Assembly (NCBI GenBank): GCA_025996895.1
Contig: BNTW01000048.1
Coordinates: forward strand, 1 to 21,903
Length of the DNA stretch: 21,903 bases
From: Bacteroidia bacterium
GTDB taxonomy: Bacteria; Bacteroidota; Bacteroidia; Bacteroidales; Azobacteroidaceae
Reading direction: 5' to 3'
Shown: positions 17,299 to 21,903 of the stretch, one piece after another
Layout: each line of letters begins with the position of its first letter
Numbering within the stretch: position 1 is the first letter of the stretch
Program-made: the position numbers and the translations under genes
The notes under the pieces: generated by a model
Seen by the model: the letters and a program-made list of their open reading frames with translations, nothing else
What the model was told of the DNA's origin: nothing
Databases searched by the model: none

Positions 17299-18810
17299 AT
17301 GCTTTTTAATTCCATAGATTTTACCTTTTTTATGCCCATTGTCTTTCTGATTTATTGGGCATTGGGTTATTATGTGAAGGCGAAAAATATTTCGCCCCTG
17401 CCGCAAAATTTGTTTCTGCTTGCCGCCTCGTATTTTTTCTATGCGTGGTGGGATTGGCGGTTTCTATCGTTGATTGTGATTTGCTCGCTAACCAATTACG
17501 GCGCAGGGCTTTTGTTGATGAAAAACGACAGCAACGACAATGACAGACTTTCCAAGTTTCAAAAACTTGAAAAGTCTAATGCACGTAAAACCATTTTGAC
17601 ACTTTGCTGTGTGGTTTGTTTTGGCATTCTGGGTGTTTTCAAGTACTACGATTTCTTTGCTGCTCAACTGATTCGTATTTTACCCCCCCCCCATAACTAT
17701 CTGAATATCAGATTATTACACCTAATTTTGCCGGTCGGCATTTCATTTTACACTTTCCATACGCTGAGTTACACCATTGATGTCTATAGCCGAAAGTTCG
17801 AGCCAACACGAGATATTACTTCGTTTTTCCTTTTTGTCAGCATTTTTCCGCTCGCAATGGCGGGACCGATTGAACGCGCCACCAACCTTTTGCCACAGAT
17901 TTACAAACGCCGTACCTTCGACTACGCTCAAGCAACGGACGGGATGCGGCAAATCCTGTGGGGCTTATTCAAAAAGGTGGTTATTGCGGACAACTGCGCC
18001 GTTTATGTCAATCAAATTTTCGATACCTATCTAACACAAACCGGCAGTGCGCTGTTGCTCGGTGCAATCTTCTTTGCTTTTCAGATTTACGGCGATTTTT
18101 CAGGTTATTCCGATATGGCTATCGGCATCGGCAAACTGCTCGGTTTCAAGTTCCTGAATAATTTTCGTTTTCCCTATTTCAGTCGTGACATTGCCGAGTT
18201 CTGGCGGCGGTGGCACATCTCGCTCAACACTTGGTTTCGCGATTACCTCTACATTCCGCTCGGCGGCAGCCGCGGCACAAAATGGTTGGTGGTGCGCAAC
18301 ACCTTTATTATTTTCCTCGTCAGCGGTTTCTGGCACGGTGCAAATTGGACTTTTATCGCTTGGGGGGCGTTTCACGCTGTACTGTTTTTGCCGCTGATTT
18401 TATTGGATAAAAATCGAAAAAATACGGATACGGTGGCTGAAAACAGGATTTTGCCAAGTTTAAAAGAACTGTTTCAGATGGGTTTGACTTTTGGACTGGT
18501 TGTAATCGGCTGGGTATTTTTCCGGGCGGAAAGCATTCACCAAGCGTTAGAATACTTGAGCGGCATCTGTTCGTCTTCTTTATTTGGATTACCACACACT
18601 CAACCACGCATACCAATCAGCATCTATCTCTTTATTATGTTATTGTTAGGAGTTGAATGGGTGCAAAGGAATAAGCAGCACGGGTTAGAATCTTTTGGAT
18701 TGAAGTGGAATAAATGGTTAAGATATACTTTTTATTTCATTATTGCTTTTATTATAGTTTTATATAGTCTTGAAGGCACACCATCAGAGTTTATCTACTT
18801 TCAATTTTAG
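17299..18810 (+). CDS. AlgI-like MBOAT O-acyltransferase, copy 1
   Basis: A 503-residue membrane-bound O-acyltransferase of the AlgI/PatA type, which moves acetyl groups through the membrane for transfer to cell-surface glycans. About ten membrane segments are visible. Family motifs are present: LPVGISFYTFHTLSYTID, AGPIERATNLLPQ, FWRRWHISLNTWFRDYLY (H306), IPLGGSRG and the catalytic-type H346 in SGFWHGANWTF. The partner SGNH-like gene follows after 3 bases. Residues 83-93 are encoded by an inserted palindrome, and residues 129-131 (PPP) lie in a C10 tract that could shift the frame. The last 200 bases are markedly more AT-rich than the middle, suggesting mosaic origin. The acceptor glycan is unknown. 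Confidence 0.9.
   Translation: MLFNSIDFTFFMPIVFLIYWALGYYVKAKNISPLPQNLFLLAASYFFYAWWDWRFLSLIVICSLTNYGAGLLLMKNDSNDNDRLSKFQKLEKSNARKTILTLCCVVCFGILGVFKYYDFFAAQLIRILPPPHNYLNIRLLHLILPVGISFYTFHTLSYTIDVYSRKFEPTRDITSFFLFVSIFPLAMAGPIERATNLLPQIYKRRTFDYAQATDGMRQILWGLFKKVVIADNCAVYVNQIFDTYLTQTGSALLLGAIFFAFQIYGDFSGYSDMAIGIGKLLGFKFLNNFRFPYFSRDIAEFWRRWHISLNTWFRDYLYIPLGGSRGTKWLVVRNTFIIFLVSGFWHGANWTFIAWGAFHAVLFLPLILLDKNRKNTDTVAENRILPSLKELFQMGLTFGLVVIGWVFFRAESIHQALEYLSGICSSSLFGLPHTQPRIPISIYLFIMLLLGVEWVQRNKQHGLESFGLKWNKWLRYTFYFIIAFIIVLYSLEGTPSEFIYFQF
17545..17577. repeat. 33-bp palindrome inserted in frame in MBOAT copy 1
   Basis: Arms agactttccaagttt (17545-17559) and aaacttgaaaagtct (17563-17577) pair at 14 of 15 positions around a 3-base loop. 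The element is exactly 11 codons long, starts on a codon boundary (codon 83) and encodes RLSKFQKLEKS. It sits between two membrane segments in a region that differs between the MBOAT copies. Confidence 0.75.
17683..17692 (+). repeat. C10 homopolymer in MBOAT copy 1
   Basis: Ten consecutive C in the coding frame, read as three proline codons plus the first base of His132. With eleven C the frame reads Pro-Pro-Pro-Pro then TAA; with nine it reads Pro-Pro-Pro-Ile-Thr-Ile then TGA. Either change ends the protein near residue 132, as in slippage-based on/off switches. Confidence 0.7.
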
Positions 18811-18813
18811 AAC

Positions 18814-19785
18814 ATGAGGAAATTTATTTATAAAACACTGGTATTTATATGTTTGCTGATATTGTTAATCGGCTCATTACTCCTTTTACCTCCTACGCCA
18901 AGAGCCTCAAAATCACTGCTGATGGCTGCGGTTAAAAAAGATTCATTGTTGGCAAATGTACCTTCGCCACGAATTATTTTCATTGGCGGTTCAAATCTTA
19001 GTTTTGGGCTGAATAGCCAAGAAATAAAAGATTCGTTATATCTAAATCCTATCAATACAGCCATTAATGCAAGCATTGGTATAAAATATATGTTAGAAAA
19101 CGCAATTCGATATGCAAAAGAAGGCGACATAATGGTTGTTATACCCGAATATCCTCATTTTTTTAGAGATTGGAATTATGGTTCTGAGGAATTATTCAGA
19201 ACAGTTTTTGATGCAAATAAATCAAATATTAAATTATTGAATTTTGAACAAATACACAACTGTTTCCCATACGCAGGAAAGTTTATTTTCTCAAAATTCA
19301 GGAAGTATGAATATGTTGATATAAAAGAAAGCGATGTATATAGTGTTAATTCTTTCAATAAATTTGGCGATGTTGATGCACATTGGTATTTGGAAAATCG
19401 CCAAAATGAATTTGAGCCTTCTGGGAAAATAGATACAACAAAATATAATCCTGTCGTAATGGATGAATTAAAACACATTGCCAATAAGTTACAAGAAAAA
19501 GGATGTATAATGTTGATTTCATATCCTTGCTTTCAAGAGAGTTCATTCAATAATTCAAAAGAGTCTATAAAAAAAGTAGAACAAGAAATTCAGACTAATG
19601 ATTTTTTTGTTTTGGGCAGTCCAGAAAAGTATATGATGCCAGATTCTCTAATGTTTAATACTCCTTATCATATAAATAAACAAGGCGTAGAACTCAGGAC
19701 AAAACTATTGGTTGAAGACTTGAAAACAGCACTTTTTACTGCCAAACTCGCCCACGATATTGATTCTTTGGGGATAATAAAATAA
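18814..19785 (+). CDS. SGNH-like membrane-anchored protein, MBOAT partner
   Basis: A 323-residue protein with an N-terminal membrane anchor (about residues 7-25), so the rest should face the periplasm. IIFIGGSNLSFGLN carries the candidate nucleophile S60 in the place of SGNH block I. The segment DSLMFNTPYHINKQG gives candidates D277 and H286 for the rest of the triad. This arrangement resembles AlgJ/AlgX- or DUF1574-like proteins that complete O-acetylation with AlgI-type MBOATs, and the gene starts 3 bases after the MBOAT stop. It is clearly more AT-rich than most of the MBOAT gene (one sampled 60-base line has 17 G/C, against 36 in the MBOAT middle), suggesting separate acquisition. Acceptor unknown. 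Confidence 0.75.
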   Translation: MRKFIYKTLVFICLLILLIGSLLLLPPTPRASKSLLMAAVKKDSLLANVPSPRIIFIGGSNLSFGLNSQEIKDSLYLNPINTAINASIGIKYMLENAIRYAKEGDIMVVIPEYPHFFRDWNYGSEELFRTVFDANKSNIKLLNFEQIHNCFPYAGKFIFSKFRKYEYVDIKESDVYSVNSFNKFGDVDAHWYLENRQNEFEPSGKIDTTKYNPVVMDELKHIANKLQEKGCIMLISYPCFQESSFNNSKESIKKVEQEIQTNDFFVLGSPEKYMMPDSLMFNTPYHINKQGVELRTKLLVEDLKTALFTAKLAHDIDSLGIIK

Positions 19786-19801
19786 TTTTACATTCTTATA
19801 T

Positions 19802-19920
19802 TTCGCTTAATCTCGATATTTATTATAAGATTAAGCGAATTATAAAAACACAAATCTCGCTTAATATCATATAATAATATAAGATTAAGCGGGTTTTTAT
19901 TCTTTATATTTTGCTTAATC
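19802..19920. repeat. 54-bp-period array of inverted CGCTTAAT motifs
   Basis: cgcttaat occurs at 19804 and 19858, and tgcttaat at 19912; gattaagcg occurs at 19829 and 19883. All like motifs are exactly 54 bases apart. The first pair extends to a perfect 12-bp inverted repeat (19802-19813 with 19828-19839). The second pair is followed by GGGTTTTTAT and could also end transcription from the SGNH gene. The final half-site overlaps the -33 element of the ATPase promoter, so regulator binding there is likely. Confidence 0.8.
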
Positions 19921-19940
19921 AACTATTTTTTATACCTTTG
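19910..19940 (+). promoter_or_regulatory. Promoter of the AAA ATPase gene
   Basis: TTTG at 19910-19913, 19-base spacer and TACCTTTG at 19933-19940 give a full match to the Bacteroidota promoter, with the ATG 25 bases later. Confidence 0.8.
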
Positions 19941-19965
19941 CAGCGAATTATAAAACATAACGGTT

Positions 19966-21381
19966 ATGGCTGTACTTGGTAGAAATAAAGAGCAAATTCT
20001 TCTGAAACAGTTAGTTGAAGTTGAAAAATCGGATTTTTTAGTATTATGGGGCAGGCGGCGCGTGGGCAAAACTTACCTGATAAAAGAATATTTTAAGCAG
20101 GATTTTTCGTTTTATATTAGCGGTGTGCAAAATTCCACAAAAAAAGAACAGTTGGCAAACTTTGCCTCTGCACTCACTTTTTACGGAAAGATGCCCTACA
20201 CGCCTGCAAAATCGTGGGTTGATGCTTTTCGTCAGTTAATTCATTTGCTCGAAAATTCGCAAAAACGCGGCAAAAAGGTGATTTTTATAGACGAATTGCC
20301 GTGGTTTGATACGGCGCGGTCTGGTTTTCTGACGGGGCTTGACTTCTTTTGGAACACTTGGGCTTCGGCACGAAAAGATATTTTGCTGATTGCCTGCGGC
20401 TCGGCTACCTCGTGGATTATCAACAAGTTGCTGAACAATCGCGGCGGGTTGCACAATCGCGTTACGCGCCGTATGCACCTTTCGCCCTTTACACTTGGCG
20501 AGTGTGAGGACTTTTTTCGCTACAAAAAAATTCCCTTCGACCGTAAATCAATCGTTGATGCGTATATGATTTTTGGTGGTATTCCATTTTACCTCGAAAT
20601 GTTTGAACGAGGCTTGAGCGTGGCTCAAAATATTGATAATCTGCTGTATAAAAACGATGCGCCGCTCAAAAACGAGTTTTCGTTTCTCTATGCCTCGCTG
20701 TTCAAAAATTACGAGCAACACCTGAAAATCGTAGAGGCATTGAGTGCAAAGACAAAGGGTTTGACGCGCGAGGAAATTATTGCTGCAAGCGGCATTTCCA
20801 ACGGCGGCGGCTTGACAACAATGCTCGAAGAACTGGAACAGTGCGATTTTATCCGCACCTATCAAGGTTTTGGCAAAAAAACGAAATCGACGCTTTATCA
20901 ACTTGCCGATTTTTATTCGCTCTTCTATTTTAATTTCTTGAAAAACAACAAGATAAAAGATGAACATTTTTGGACAAATTTTATAGATAATGCCCGGCGC
21001 CGCGCTTGGTCCGGCTATGCTTTTGAGCAGGTTTGTCTGGCACATTTGCCGCAAATCAGGCAAAAACTCGGCATTGCGGGCGTGCTGACCAACACAAGTT
21101 CATGGCGCAGCAACGACAAACAAAACGGCGCACAAATCGACCTCGTTATTGAGCGAAATGACCGCGTTATCAATCTTTGCGAAATGAAATATGCAGAAGA
21201 AGAATTTGTGATTGACAAAAAACAGGACGAAACGCTACGCAACAAACGCGCCGCTTTTCGCACCGAAACCAAAACGCGCAAAACATTGTATATCACAATG
21301 ATAACAACTTACGGTGTGGCGCATAATGCTTATTGGAACAATATTCAGTCGGAGGTAACGATGGACGGTTTGTTTGAATAA
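19966..21381 (+). CDS. AAA ATPase with C-terminal PD-(D/E)XK-like domain (DUF234-type)
   Basis: A 471-residue protein of the archaeal-type AAA ATPase/DUF234 group, common and scattered in Bacteroidota genomes. The N-terminal ATPase has Walker A GRRRVGKT (29-36), Walker B KVIFIDE (D109, E110) and a sensor-like LLIACGSATSW. A winged-helix segment follows in the middle (TREEIIAASGISNGGGLTTM). The C-terminal part carries E354 (YAFEQVC), D392 and E406-x-K408 (AQIDLVIERN, LCEMKY), the spacing of a PD-(D/E)XK nuclease core. The biological role of these proteins is poorly known; mobility, defence or repair have been considered for such fusions. It lies between two MBOAT copies and has its own promoter with a repeat array. 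Confidence 0.85.
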   Translation: MAVLGRNKEQILLKQLVEVEKSDFLVLWGRRRVGKTYLIKEYFKQDFSFYISGVQNSTKKEQLANFASALTFYGKMPYTPAKSWVDAFRQLIHLLENSQKRGKKVIFIDELPWFDTARSGFLTGLDFFWNTWASARKDILLIACGSATSWIINKLLNNRGGLHNRVTRRMHLSPFTLGECEDFFRYKKIPFDRKSIVDAYMIFGGIPFYLEMFERGLSVAQNIDNLLYKNDAPLKNEFSFLYASLFKNYEQHLKIVEALSAKTKGLTREEIIAASGISNGGGLTTMLEELEQCDFIRTYQGFGKKTKSTLYQLADFYSLFYFNFLKNNKIKDEHFWTNFIDNARRRAWSGYAFEQVCLAHLPQIRQKLGIAGVLTNTSSWRSNDKQNGAQIDLVIERNDRVINLCEMKYAEEEFVIDKKQDETLRNKRAAFRTETKTRKTLYITMITTYGVAHNAYWNNIQSEVTMDGLFE

Positions 21382-21400
21382 GGAACTTTTACTAATTTTG
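21369..21400 (+). promoter_or_regulatory. Promoter of MBOAT copy 2, starting in the ATPase gene
   Basis: TTTG at 21369-21372, a 20-base spacer and TAATTTTG at 21393-21400. The -33 part lies in the last codons of the ATPase gene, in a 13-base stretch identical to the copy 1 promoter. Confidence 0.6.
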
Positions 21401-21418
21401 CCCCAAAATCAATAACAA

Positions 21419-21903
21419 ATGCTTTTTAATTCCATAGATTTCGCCATTTTTATGCCCATTGTCTTTTTGATTTATTGGGCATTGGGTTATTATGTGCGGG
21501 CGAAAAACATTTCGCCCCTACCGCAAAACCTTTTTCTGCTTGCCACCTCGTATTTTTTCTATGCGTGGTGGGATTGGCGGTTTCTGTCGCTCATTTTGAT
21601 TTGCTCGTTTACCAATTACGGCGCAGGGCTTTTGCTGATGCGTTGCGACCGCCCCGTCATTGCGGCGAATGCCGCAATCTCCACGAGCAAAAGGAGATTA
21701 CGGGTCAAGCCCGCAATGACAAGAAAAATTGTGCTTTGGGCTTGCTGCCTTGTCTGTTTCGGCATTTTGGGCGTTTTTATACTTTACGCGGCAAGCTTTT
21801 GTGCATTGAAATTATCAAAAAATTGGAACTTCAGAGTCAATAAATTTTTCAATTCCGATTCATATTTTATGCAGACCGTATCAAAAAACTCGCGGATAGC
21901 CTC
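21419..21903 (+). CDS. MBOAT O-acyltransferase copy 2, 5' part, diverging and truncated by window
   Basis: The frame is open from the ATG at 21419 to the window edge (161 codons). The first 74 codons match copy 1 closely, about 90% at DNA level, including YYVRAKNISPLPQNLFL and YFFYAWWDWRFLSL. Codons 80-101 are encoded by an inserted palindromic element. Similarity resumes at TRKIVLWACCLVCFGILGVF (copy 1 has ARKTILTLCC then VVCFGILGVF) and then is lost: ILYAASFCALKLSKNW does not align with KYYDFFAAQLIRIL. So this may be a 5' fragment fused to other sequence, a pseudogene, or a diverged paralogue; the end is outside the window. Confidence 0.65.
   Translation, partial: MLFNSIDFAIFMPIVFLIYWALGYYVRAKNISPLPQNLFLLATSYFFYAWWDWRFLSLILICSFTNYGAGLLLMRCDRPVIAANAAISTSKRRLRVKPAMTRKIVLWACCLVCFGILGVFILYAASFCALKLSKNWNFRVNKFFNSDSYFMQTVSKNSRIA
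21656..21720. repeat. 65-bp composite palindromic element in MBOAT copy 2
   Basis: Terminal inverted repeats gtcattgcgg (21656-21665) and ccgcaatgac (21711-21720) are perfect over 10 bp. Inside are further hairpins: attgcggcgaatgccgcaat (21659-21678), atctcc/ggagat (21677-21682 and 21693-21698) and cgggtcaagcccg (21701-21713). The right part matches 4480-4503 with one mismatch. The whole element is read through in the MBOAT frame, starting on a codon boundary (codon 80). Confidence 0.8.

Noticed and set aside
19802..19920. Possible CRISPR array
   Set aside because: Motifs are only 8-9 bp, alternate in orientation, and only about two and a half units exist; no cas genes are nearby.
21475..21843. 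122-residue plus-strand frame in another phase
   Set aside because: It is out of frame with the MBOAT-like sequence and only exists because the real frame is open; the same shadow occurs in copy 1 at 17355.

Overview
The window looks like a chromosomal segment of a Bacteroidota bacterium, most likely Bacteroidales. Evidence is the repeated TAnnTTTG promoter box (with a TTTG or TTG element 19-20 bases upstream), the A-rich leaders without Shine-Dalgarno sequences, the very large secreted modular protein, the VTC/DUF4956/DUF2490 envelope genes, and the RuvB, enolase and glutamate 5-kinase sequences. I cannot assign a genus. No rRNA, tRNA, CRISPR array, transposase or replication origin was seen.

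Layout. (1) 1-4348, minus: the first 1449 codons of a giant secreted protein with a repeated Tyr-Tyr-Trp-x-Gly-Gly module; its end lies outside the window. (2) 4349-4819: a gene-free stretch with dispersed GC-rich palindromes and a LuxR promoter. (3) 4820-7955: a NarL/LuxR-type regulator (plus), proB (minus, overlapping it tail to tail) and eno (plus, divergent from proB). (4) 8098-11476: a tightly packed five-gene operon encoding a lipoprotein, a small YD-like secreted protein, a VTC-type polyphosphate polymerase domain protein, a DUF4956 membrane protein and a DUF2490 outer-membrane protein. A LysE-like exporter with its own promoter follows. (5) 12190-12698: a small toxin-antitoxin-like pair. 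(6) 12709-17128, minus: ruvB, a polysaccharide flippase, an ABC ATPase and a TPM-domain zinc-ribbon protein in one compact operon. (7) 17299-21903, plus: an accessory-looking region with an AlgI-like MBOAT O-acyltransferase, an SGNH-like partner, an AAA ATPase with a C-terminal nuclease-like domain, and the 5' part of a second MBOAT copy.

The most unusual part is region 7. The two MBOAT copies are about 90% identical at their start. Each carries a different palindromic repeat at exactly the same point, just after codon 74, and both repeats are read through in frame. The first copy also holds a run of ten C where loss or gain of one base would end the protein within four codons, so it may be phase-variable. 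The ATPase between the copies is preceded by a 54-bp-period array of inverted 8-9 bp motifs ending on its promoter. Together this suggests a surface O-acylation locus that is switched or diversified by repeats and recombination.

The polyphosphate-type operon (region 4) spans the envelope from cytoplasm to outer membrane and is the best candidate for an incompletely described system.
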